Below the pieces are notes generated by a model that saw only the letters and a program-made list of their open reading frames with translations, ran no database searches and was not told where the DNA came from. From contig CANJLW010000016.1 in the NCBI GenBank assembly GCA_947475245.1, forward strand, positions 25,117 through 89,116: a stretch of 64,000 bases of DNA. Direction: 5' to 3'. Below, piece after piece: positions 17,027 through 24,131 of this stretch. Numbering within the stretch: position 1 is the first letter of the stretch; each line of letters starts with the position of its first letter. Both the position numbers and the translations under genes were made by a program. This DNA comes from Acetobacteraceae bacterium (GTDB lineage Bacteria; Pseudomonadota; Alphaproteobacteria; Acetobacterales; Acetobacteraceae).

Positions 17027-17449
17027 TCAGTTTTCGAAGATCAGGCAGGTCGTCGTGCCATGAGCCAGCAAGCGCCCGTTGCGATCCGTGATCTTTCCTT
17101 CGGCGGTGCCTATGCGTCGGCCCCGGCTCAGCACCACGCCTTCTGCCCTGATCTTCCCCGTCTCGGTTGTGATTGGCCGGACAAGAGAAATCTTAAATTC
17201 CAGTGTGGTTTGACCGATACCTTTGTCGAGGGTCGATTGGACAGCGAGCCCCATGCAGCTATCAAGCAGAGTCGCGGAGAAGCCGCCATGCACCGTGCCA
17301 GCAGGGTTGAGCAGGGTATCATCCGGCTCCGCGACAATGACGACACGCCCGTTCTCGGCTTCGATTACGTCGTAACCAAGTGTGCGTGCGATAGTGTTGA
17401 GGGGCAGGGTTCGGTCAGCGAGACCTTGAACAAACTCAAGGCCGCTCAT
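17027..17449 (-). CDS. PaaI-type hotdog-fold thioesterase
   Basis: A 140-residue hotdog-fold protein with the typical block NPAGTVHGGFSATLLDSCMGLA around the catalytic Gly/Asp region, then a strand pattern ending LAHGTTTCLIF. PaaI-type enzymes hydrolyse acyl-CoA thioesters in the cytoplasm. ATG 17449 matches the usual start of the family (SGLEFVQGL...). The reading frame is open further upstream to 17584, but those codons do not look like this family. It is probably co-transcribed with the EamA gene after it. The pairing of a thioesterase with an exporter hints at release and export of a small acid, which is only an inference. Confidence 0.82.
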   Translation of the reverse strand: MSGLEFVQGLADRTLPLNTIARTLGYDVIEAENGRVVIVAEPDDTLLNPAGTVHGGFSATLLDSCMGLAVQSTLDKGIGQTTLEFKISLVRPITTETGKIRAEGVVLSRGRRIGTAEGKITDRNGRLLAHGTTTCLIFEN

Positions 17450-17639
17450 TTCTTTCTGCCTGTCCGGACTGACGGTTCCATAAACTCTGGCTGTAGTAGG
17501 GGGCACCGATGCCTTCTCCCGTTGTGTCAGGATTGGCCTAGGCGTTCCCCCGGCCGGTGGCCATCCGCTTCTTGCTACCACCAACCAATGAGGTTCGGGC
17601 CGGGCCTATCCGAGGGGCATACCTCGACCGTCGTTGCAC

Positions 17640-17808
17640 ATCTCAAGAATCATGAGACAAAGAAACTCCGCTGCCTATATCTAATATTTCTCTCGAATCC
17701 ATTGATATTCACGGGAATTGTGCAACAAGGCATTTTGTGACCTGATCGTGGACCCAACCACACTGCTGGCTTGCCCTTCCAGTGAGGCATCCGGTCTCCG
17801 CTCGCGGG
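17640..17808. repeat. imperfect ~170-bp direct repeat, copy B
   Basis: Partner of 15978-16148. Matching blocks run from TCAAG/GACA/GAAACTC through the 27-bp motif (17703-17729) to GACCCAA and TTGCCCTTCCAGTG. Alignment is almost gap-free, so the copies diverged mainly by substitution. Confidence 0.7.
17703..17729 (+). repeat. 27-bp motif, copy B
   Basis: TGATATTCACGGGAATTGTG followed by CAACAAG; the middle copy of the three motifs, lying between the EamA and MFS modules. Confidence 0.55.
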
Positions 17809-17815
17809 TTGCGCG
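17746..17815 (-). pseudogene. remnant of a second EamA transporter gene (3' end only)
   Basis: On the minus strand this stretch reads SGDRMPHWKGKPAVWLG, matching SGGPLPHWKGKPVVSLG at the C terminus of the intact EamA protein, with seven residues in a row identical. The position of the intact gene's stop (TGA) is CGA here, so the frame runs on. No upstream part of such a gene remains before the MFS stop at 17851. It is a decayed fragment left by duplication and deletion or replacement. Confidence 0.7.
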
Positions 17816-17850
17816 GCACCAGATTATTTGTTTCGATTTTGCACGATACA

Positions 17851-19074
17851 TCAGGGGGATGTAACCAAGGAGGGACGACGCCCAAACAAAACAATTGAGG
17901 CAGCGACGATATCCACAACCGAGGCCGACATCAGAGCGTATCTGTAATCGCCGAAGGCATCATGCAGCAGGCCATAAAGACCCGGCCCCATAGCCGTGAT
18001 GAGCTGGATCGCGCACGATGCAATGCCGAAAACCGCGCCGAATGATACCGAGCCAAATTCCCTCCGTACGATAATCGGGGCAAGTGTCGTGACATTCCCA
18101 ACTGTCAGCCCGAAGGTAATACTTGCTCCGATCAATGCATAAGGGGACGGGACCAATTCCATTGTGGCCAAAGCGCATGCGGCCAGCAGCAGCACGATTG
18201 AAGCAGTCACCCTCACATCGACCTGATCCGAAAACCGGGCAAGCGCGAGGCGACCAAGAAGAGCCGCGATCGCCGTCGCCGATATCGTCATTGACACGGC
18301 CAGGGTGCCAAGCGATCCGGACAGAAAGGTGACCTGATGGGTCAGGAATCCGATTTGCACCATCATTCCCAGTCCGAAGGTGGCCATGACGGAGCGCAGG
18401 GCCGAGGTGCGCACTGCTGACCGGCGTGTCCATACCGGGACTTGCCTTTTTGTGATGCCATGTTCGGGTGGCAAACCGTCAGGCCAGAGACCCATCTCTT
18501 GCGGACGGTGGCGCAGCACCAGACCCGCGAGGGGGAGTAGCGTCGCAATCGTAAGAAAACCAGCAATGGCGGTGGTTGACGCGAAGCCGATTCGGCCGAT
18601 CCCAAACAATAACAGCGGGACCCCCAACATTCCCCCGGCACTCGCGCCGAGCGAGGCGATTGACGTTGCCCGTCCCTGATATTTTTCGAACCACGGCGCG
18701 AGGGTGGTCGCGACGGCCGTCGTTGAAAGGCAGGCCCAGCCAACGCCCATGAGCAGGAAGGCGAGATACACCTGCGATGGCACGACCACGCGGCCAACAG
18801 TGTAAACCCCAAGGGCCAGCGCGATTCCACCGAGCGCGATAACAGGGCGCGGCCCGAATCGGCTGATACCGCTTCCGACAGGAATTAGCAGCAGGGCACT
18901 GACAACATAGAATAGGGTGACAGCGCCGGAGACGAGGCTGGTTTGCCAGCCATTGGCGATGACGACCTCATGTAAATAAACTCCGGCACCGAACAGCCCA
19001 AGGGCATTGCCAACCAGCGCCGCGACCATACAGGCCATGACAATCCACCAGCCGTAGAATGGGTGCGTGCGCAT
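17851..19074 (-). CDS. MFS transporter (oxalate/formate antiporter-like)
   Basis: A 407-residue protein with 12 predicted membrane segments, starting HPFYGWWIVMACMVAALVG, a common start among monocarboxylate/OFA-type major facilitator proteins. GSGISRFGPRPVIALGG is the loop 2-3 signature. The central loop (RPQEMGLWPDGLPPE) is also typical of this branch. The substrate is unknown; small organic acids are plausible. The gene is divergent from an ArsR-type regulator across 147 bases, so that regulator may control it. Confidence 0.85.
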   Translation of the reverse strand: MRTHPFYGWWIVMACMVAALVGNALGLFGAGVYLHEVVIANGWQTSLVSGAVTLFYVVSALLLIPVGSGISRFGPRPVIALGGIALALGVYTVGRVVVPSQVYLAFLLMGVGWACLSTTAVATTLAPWFEKYQGRATSIASLGASAGGMLGVPLLLFGIGRIGFASTTAIAGFLTIATLLPLAGLVLRHRPQEMGLWPDGLPPEHGITKRQVPVWTRRSAVRTSALRSVMATFGLGMMVQIGFLTHQVTFLSGSLGTLAVSMTISATAIAALLGRLALARFSDQVDVRVTASIVLLLAACALATMELVPSPYALIGASITFGLTVGNVTTLAPIIVRREFGSVSFGAVFGIASCAIQLITAMGPGLYGLLHDAFGDYRYALMSASVVDIVAASIVLFGRRPSLVTSP

Positions 19075-19122
19075 GATCCGCCAAATCCATGTTTCCGTGA
19101 TGGCTTAACAGGATGATCGCGC

Positions 19123-19134
19123 CCGAAGCTTCGG
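19123..19134. promoter_or_regulatory. candidate ArsR operator (perfect palindrome)
   Basis: CCGAAGCTTCGG is a perfect 12-bp palindrome in the 147-base spacer between the divergent MFS and ArsR genes. A half-site CCGAAG recurs at about 19142. Regulators of the ArsR family bind such dyads, so it may be the operator for both genes; binding is inferred. Confidence 0.4.
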
Positions 19135-19221
19135 TCGCGGCCGAAGTATCCTCGACCAGCATAGACGGCGCTTTGATCGCGTCGCACCATTCGGCGGTAT
19201 CCGACCCAAGAGGAATAAAGC

Positions 19222-19944
19222 ATGGTCAGCACGTCCGCGTTCGCGCGATCCGCCGCTCTTGTCGGTGATCCGGCACGGGCGAACATGCTCGCGGCGCTCA
19301 TGGACGGTAGGGCGCTGACCGCGAAGGAGTTGGCCCGCGCCGCCGGTGTCACGCCCCAGACGGCCAGCGGGCACCTTGCGCGTCTGACTGAGGGTGGCCT
19401 TCTCGCCGTCGAACAACAAGGGCGGCATCGATATCACCGTGTCGCTTCGGCTTCGGTCGCCCACATGCTGGAAAGCATCATGTCCGTGGCGGCGGAGTGT
19501 GGAGGGGTGGCGAGAGGGAAACCGATTTCCGTTGGACCCCGTGACAAAGCTCTCCGCCACGCTCGCACATGTTACGACCATCTCGCGGGCGAACTCGCGG
19601 TCCGGCTCGCGGACAAATTGATTGAGCGTGGGCACGTCGATTTTTCAGCGGATGGCGGTGCTCTGACCCCGGAAGGCGCAACGTTCCTCATTGCTCTTGG
19701 CGTTCAATTTGAAGCGAAATCGTCCCACGCGGCATCAGGGCGTGGTAGCCGGTTGTTCTGCCGACCCTGTCTCGACTGGAGTGAGCGGCGGTCGCATATC
19801 GCCGGGGCCGTGGGGGCCGCTATTTGCCAATGCTGTTTGGGGCACGGTTGGGTGAAGCGTCTGGACGGAACGCGAGCGATCGAGGTCACGCCCGCAGGCA
19901 GACGCGGGTTCGCCTCCGCGTTTGATCTGTTCATTGAAAATTGA
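19222..19944 (+). CDS. ArsR-family transcriptional regulator
   Basis: A 240-residue protein. The N-terminal ~90 residues are an ArsR winged helix-turn-helix (NMLAALMDGRALTAKELARA, then VTPQTASGHLARLTEGGLL and a basic wing GRHRYHRV). The C-terminal part has several cysteines (FCRPCLDW, CQCC), which could bind a metal or sense a thiol-reactive ligand. ATG 19222 has AGAGGA upstream. Its position opposite the MFS gene suggests local autoregulation and control of the transporter. Confidence 0.87.
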   Translation: MVSTSAFARSAALVGDPARANMLAALMDGRALTAKELARAAGVTPQTASGHLARLTEGGLLAVEQQGRHRYHRVASASVAHMLESIMSVAAECGGVARGKPISVGPRDKALRHARTCYDHLAGELAVRLADKLIERGHVDFSADGGALTPEGATFLIALGVQFEAKSSHAASGRGSRLFCRPCLDWSERRSHIAGAVGAAICQCCLGHGWVKRLDGTRAIEVTPAGRRGFASAFDLFIEN

Positions 19945-19983
19945 TCTGATTTCTTATTGACCTGACATTTGGCAGCCCTTCGT

Positions 19984-20010
19984 TGTATATTCCAAGGATT
20001 ATGCACCAAA
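19984..20010 (+). repeat. 27-bp motif, copy C (diverged)
   Basis: TGTATATTCCAAGGATTATG then CACCAAA. It shares the spaced blocks ATTC, GGAtTATGCA and CAA with copies A and B and ends the MFS-ArsR module. Confidence 0.45.
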
Positions 20011-20046
20011 ATCGGAGCCTTGATAATGTTGGGCCTTTTTGGTGCA
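20002..20046. repeat. inverted repeat downstream of the ArsR gene
   Basis: TGCACCAAAA (20002-20011) and TTTTGGTGCA (20037-20046) are perfect 10-bp inverted repeats separated by 25 bases, 58 bases after the ArsR stop. It could fold as a terminator with a large loop, or mark the end of a mobile segment. It overlaps copy C of the 27-bp motif. Confidence 0.5.
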
Positions 20047-20168
20047 CAAATTAGGCGCGTAACACTCCAGGATCCATGAGTATGCGCGAGTCTCGCCCGC
20101 CGGCCGCTTTGTCCAAGCCTCTCCGATTCCCCCGATTTGGCCCGGGACATAACATTCAACCCGACCCA

Positions 20169-21536
20169 CTACCCAACCAAGCGGGCAAGCACCGAAAGAT
20201 GTTCCGCCAATTGCCCCGCCTGACGACGAATATCCGGGACGGCGGTCATTTCCCAGAACGTGCCCTTTGTGATCGGTCCCACCGCGAATAACCGGCGAGA
20301 GAGCGCGCCCGTCCGGTCAAACATCGCGCAACTGGCGCTGACATCCAGGCCAAGCCGCAGAGGATCAGGCCGGACCGCGCCGTCGGCCAGCAGGCTCCGC
20401 ATTAGCGGGTCTTGAATCCGATCGAAATCGGTCAGGGAACCCGAACAATTCACGACCCGCGCAACATGCAGCGAACGCAACATCTCCTCCCCCCGGGGAC
20501 GGAACCGGACCTCGATCCGATCTTCGCCGGTAACGTATTCCCGCACTCGCCCCGCGGAAATGCGCAGCTGACCGCCGGCCCGGGCGGCGTCGATGCGATC
20601 GGCGACCGATCCCGCCATGCGGTGACGATGGGTATCCCACCAAGGCCGAGCATGGCGCAGGAAGCGCTTTCGGTCGGGGAATGACAGGGATTGCCAGATA
20701 TCCACCGTGAAGGGGCGCAGTTCGTCGACGACAGGCTGCCAACCGCTGCCTTCCGCGCTCGCGCGCCGAACTTCTTGCCGCAGAAACCGGGTCAGGGCCG
20801 TCAGGGATGTCGGGAACGGCGCATGCAACGGCGACGGGCGCGGCAGCGCCGCATGGCGTTGCGGCAACAGACCGCGCCGGGAAAGCGCGTGGATCGGTCC
20901 GGTATGCCCCCGGTCCAACAGCGAGATCGCGATGTCCACGGTCGTCAGCCCCGTCCCGATCAGCAAAACCGCGTCGTCCGATTTCAGGCCCGACAGCGCG
21001 GTTGGGGACCACGGGTCCGGGCGGTAACCGGGCGAGTCGTAAAAGGCCGGCGTCGCGACGGGCAAGGCCTCCGGCGGAAAATTCCCCGCGGCCAGGACGA
21101 CGAAATCAGCCGTCACGCGTCGGCCTCGATCAAGCGTCAGCGCGAGCGGTCGGGACGCCGTGTCGATGGCGGTCACCGCGCCGCGAACCAGTGCCAACCG
21201 TCCGGGCTCGGATCGCTTCACCGCATCGTTCAGCAGCGACCGGACATAGGTGCCGAAGACGCGACGCGGCACAAAGGCCTCGGGCGTCGCGCCGGTTGCC
21301 GACTGACCGCGTAACCACGTCAGGAAATCGTCGGGGCGGTCGTGAAACGCGCTCATGCGTCCGGCCGGAACGTTCAGGATATGGCCGGCATTCCCCGTGG
21401 AATAAGCGAGGCCGGGCCCGAACCGGCCGGTGCGCTCGATCAGGATCAGCTTGACCGACGGCGGACAGCACCGAAGCAGGTGCAGTGTCAGAAGCGTCCC
21501 GCTGAACCCGGCCCCCACGATCGCGATTGTTGTCAT
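20169..21536 (-). CDS. FAD/NAD(P)-binding protein, YdhS-like
   Basis: A 455-residue flavoprotein. It begins with TTIAIVGAGFSGTLLTLHLL, a Rossmann dinucleotide motif, then GPGLAYSTGNAGHILNVPAGRMSA, characteristic of the NAD_binding_9 (FAD-NAD(P)-binding) family. A second nucleotide motif is LIGTGLTTVDIAISLLD. Function of these proteins is poorly known; amine or siderophore oxidation has been suggested for relatives. I start at ATG 21536, directly before the Rossmann strand. It is a single gene, with no obvious partner; the accessory patch ends just downstream of it. Confidence 0.8.
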   Translation of the reverse strand: MTTIAIVGAGFSGTLLTLHLLRCCPPSVKLILIERTGRFGPGLAYSTGNAGHILNVPAGRMSAFHDRPDDFLTWLRGQSATGATPEAFVPRRVFGTYVRSLLNDAVKRSEPGRLALVRGAVTAIDTASRPLALTLDRGRRVTADFVVLAAGNFPPEALPVATPAFYDSPGYRPDPWSPTALSGLKSDDAVLLIGTGLTTVDIAISLLDRGHTGPIHALSRRGLLPQRHAALPRPSPLHAPFPTSLTALTRFLRQEVRRASAEGSGWQPVVDELRPFTVDIWQSLSFPDRKRFLRHARPWWDTHRHRMAGSVADRIDAARAGGQLRISAGRVREYVTGEDRIEVRFRPRGEEMLRSLHVARVVNCSGSLTDFDRIQDPLMRSLLADGAVRPDPLRLGLDVSASCAMFDRTGALSRRLFAVGPITKGTFWEMTAVPDIRRQAGQLAEHLSVLARLVG

Positions 21537-21733
21537 CTGACGGTTTGCCTTGCGATGGTACGTTGACCCAGGGACATTTAACGGCTCCCGCCACGCCGCG
21601 CCTAAGAAAAACATCGCGGCTCAACGCGCAGCGCGGACAGGACGCAGCCCCGTTGCGATACATCAATGCAGGGCGCCACCGGACCCGATAGGCCTGTCGT
21701 CGCGCGGCGATACGCGGCGACCGGGAGAACACC

Positions 21734-21937
21734 ATGTTTACCCTCAATATCGGCGGCTGGGACAAAGCAGCCCGCATCGTGCTTGGCCTCGGCCTGCTCG
21801 CTTTGGGTGCGCTCGGCCCGATCGGTTGGTGGGGGATCGTCGGATTGGTGCCGCTACTCACCGGCCTGATGGGCATCTGCCCGCTCTACACGCTGCTCGG
21901 CATCGACACCTGTCCGGCCGGGAAGCACGCGTTGTAA
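21734..21937 (+). CDS. DUF2892 membrane protein (YgaP transmembrane-like)
   Basis: A 67-residue protein matching the DUF2892 pattern: NIGGWDKAARIVLGLGLLAL, a second hydrophobic helix, then GLMGICPLYTLLGIDTCP with the conserved CPLY-x6-C. Two membrane helices are predicted. The family is often fused to rhodanese domains (YgaP), and the two cysteines suggest a link to sulfur handling. GGGAG precedes the ATG. Confidence 0.88.
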   Translation: MFTLNIGGWDKAARIVLGLGLLALGALGPIGWWGIVGLVPLLTGLMGICPLYTLLGIDTCPAGKHAL

Positions 21938-22009
21938 TCCGGGCGGAACCGTAACGCTGGACCCGCGGCGAGACTGACGATAGCGTCGCCGCGGTATCCA
22001 GGACGCATC

Positions 22010-23053
22010 ATGGCCTATCCCACCCATCTGCTACCCACCACGGTTGTCGGCAGCTATCCGCAGCCCGACTGGCTCGTGAACCGCGCGACGCTGCACCGCC
22101 ACGGCGTGCCGCGCACCCATGCCCATGACATGTGGCGGGTGGAACCGGCATTGCTGGAACAGGCGCAGGACGACGGCACGATCCTCGCGATCCGCGATAT
22201 GGAACGCGCGGGCATCGATATCGTCACCGACGGGGAAATCCGCCGCGAAAGCTATTCCAACCGATTCGCCCTGGCGTTGGACGGGATCGACGCCGACCAA
22301 CCCGGCCAAATCCGGTCGGCGAACGGGCGCACGACCTCCGTCCCCCGCGTCGTGGGCCGCATCCGCCGCGTCGCGGACGTCGAACAACGCGACGTGGAAT
22401 TCCTGATGGCCAACACCGGCCATGCCACCAAGATCACGCTGCCAGGCCCGTTCACCCTGACGCAACAGGCGCAAAACGAGTTCTACAAGGACGAAGAAGA
22501 ACTCGCGATGGACTATGCCGTCGCGGTCAACCAGGAACTGCGGGCACTGAAGGCCGGCGGCGTCGATGTCGTGCAGTTGGACGAACCATGGGTTCGAACC
22601 GCCCCGGAAAAGGCGGTGCGCTACGGCATCAAGGCCATCAATCGCGCGTTGGAAGGGATCGAGGGCCCGACCATCGTCCATCTGTGCTTCGGCTACGCCG
22701 CCGTGGTCGCCAACAAACCGTCGGGCTACAGCTTCCTGCCGCAACTCGCCGATACCGTTGCGCAGCAGATTTCAATCGAGGCCGCTCAGCCGAACCTCGA
22801 TCTGGGCGTGCTGCGCGACCTGTCCGGCAAACGCATCATGCTCGGCGTCCTGGATTTGGGCGACCCGGCGGTGGAAACGAAAGAGCGCATCGCCGAACGC
22901 ATCCGGGCCGGGCTGCGCTTTGTCGCCCCCGCGAACCTGATTCCGGCGCCGGATTGCGGCATGAAATACCTGCCGCGCGCCACGGCCTTCGGCAAGCTCA
23001 AGGCTTTGGCCGACGGGGCCGCGATCGTCAGGCGGGAACTGACGGGTTCATAA
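22010..23053 (+). CDS. MetE-like cobalamin-independent methionine synthase II family protein
   Basis: A 347-residue protein corresponding to the C-terminal catalytic half of MetE only. The start LPTTVVGSYPQP is typical. Zinc ligands expected from MetE are present: His224 and Cys226 in IVHLCFG and Cys316 in PDCGMKY. VVQLDEP is also conserved. Such single-domain proteins act in methyl transfer to a thiol, but many are not true methionine synthases. Its last 26 bases overlap the converging end of the LodB-like gene. Confidence 0.85.
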   Translation: MAYPTHLLPTTVVGSYPQPDWLVNRATLHRHGVPRTHAHDMWRVEPALLEQAQDDGTILAIRDMERAGIDIVTDGEIRRESYSNRFALALDGIDADQPGQIRSANGRTTSVPRVVGRIRRVADVEQRDVEFLMANTGHATKITLPGPFTLTQQAQNEFYKDEEELAMDYAVAVNQELRALKAGGVDVVQLDEPWVRTAPEKAVRYGIKAINRALEGIEGPTIVHLCFGYAAVVANKPSGYSFLPQLADTVAQQISIEAAQPNLDLGVLRDLSGKRIMLGVLDLGDPAVETKERIAERIRAGLRFVAPANLIPAPDCGMKYLPRATAFGKLKALADGAAIVRRELTGS

Positions 23054-24131
23054 CCAGCCGCCGCCGCCAGAAAGGTTGGTCCGCCCAGCGTCGCTCCATG
23101 CCGTACCACGCCGACAGGTGCGTTTGGTATGCGTCGCGGATCGAGGCTATTCGACTGGCATACTCCCCCAAGGCGGACCCATCGCCCGACAGATGCCGAT
23201 CGGCCGATTCCGCCCCGGCCAGGCCGGTGTAGATCGCGTTGAACAGACCTTGGGAGGACAGCGGATCGAAGCTCAGCGCGGCGTCGCCGACCGCGAGCCA
23301 GGATGACCCAACCGGCCGATCAAGCATCGCGCCATGCGCCGCGCAAAACCCCGCCTCGACGCTGCCCGGCTCGATATCGTGCAACAGGTCGCTCAGAATG
23401 CCGCGATCGCGCAGTCGGCCGCGCAATCGGTCGGGATCGGCTGCATCCTCGGCCGCGGGCAGGTCGGCGTCGGTGTGAAACGCGATGACGCGACGGCCGG
23501 AGGGCAGGGGCGCCGTATACCACCAGCCATCCGCCTCCGCCTGAATATCCGTCAATCCAGACGCCATCGCATCGCGCTCGGCGCAGTAAAACCAACCGCA
23601 GACCAGCCTGTCGTCGGCGGTGCGTCGAGCGCCGAGGGAACGCGCGATCGACGCCGAACGCCCGGTTGCGTCGACGATCAGGCGTGCGCAGGCGGGGATC
23701 GCGCGCCCGTCGATCTCCAGTTCGAAGCACCATCCCGTTGGCGACTGCCTCAGATCGCGCGGAAAGGTTCCCGTCAGGATCGCCGCGCCGCGATCCCTGG
23801 CGTGGCCACGCAGCCATTGCTCGAACCGGGCGCGATCCAAATGCCAGCCCGCGCCGTCGAGGTCGCGTAACGCCTGCGTCTCCGTCGTTCCCGGCGAACC
23901 CCAGATCGATCGGTTGCCGTGGTGCGGCATGTGGCCCTGGGCGACGAACGAGTCCCACAGCCGCATGTCGCCGAACAGCCGCCGCACGGCGGGGATCAGC
24001 GATTCACCGATCCGCGCGCGCGGCTCGACCTGACGATCGATCAACAGAACGCGATGCAACGGCGCGAGGTTCAGCGCGCATACCGCGCCCGCAGGCCCCG
24101 CGCCGATGACGGCGATATCGGCTTCGATCAT
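23028..24131 (-). CDS. LodB/GoxB-like flavoprotein for quinone cofactor maturation
   Basis: A 367-residue FAD-dependent protein of the LodB type, related to tryptophan halogenases and p-hydroxybenzoate-hydroxylase-fold monooxygenases. It opens with ADIAVIGAGPAGAVCALNLA, has GESLIPAVRRLF, LIVDATGRSASIAR and GDAALSFDPLSSQGLFNAI. LodB proteins are needed to make the cysteine tryptophylquinone (CTQ) in LodA partners. The ATG overlaps the stop of the LodA-like gene (ATGA), so the pair is translationally coupled. The open frame continues upstream inside lodA, but that part is a shadow. The 3' end overlaps the MetE-like gene by 26 bases. Confidence 0.85.
   Translation of the reverse strand: MIEADIAVIGAGPAGAVCALNLAPLHRVLLIDRQVEPRARIGESLIPAVRRLFGDMRLWDSFVAQGHMPHHGNRSIWGSPGTTETQALRDLDGAGWHLDRARFEQWLRGHARDRGAAILTGTFPRDLRQSPTGWCFELEIDGRAIPACARLIVDATGRSASIARSLGARRTADDRLVCGWFYCAERDAMASGLTDIQAEADGWWYTAPLPSGRRVIAFHTDADLPAAEDAADPDRLRGRLRDRGILSDLLHDIEPGSVEAGFCAAHGAMLDRPVGSSWLAVGDAALSFDPLSSQGLFNAIYTGLAGAESADRHLSGDGSALGEYASRIASIRDAYQTHLSAWYGMERRWADQPFWRRRLVMNPSVPA

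Larger units (their letters stand above)
17450..17850. other. intergenic region with repeats and gene remnant
   Basis: About 400 bases between the thioesterase start and the MFS gene end. It should contain the promoter of the thioesterase-EamA unit in 17450-17640. The rest is occupied by copy B of the ~170-bp repeat and the EamA remnant, annotated separately. No intact gene is seen. Confidence 0.5.
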
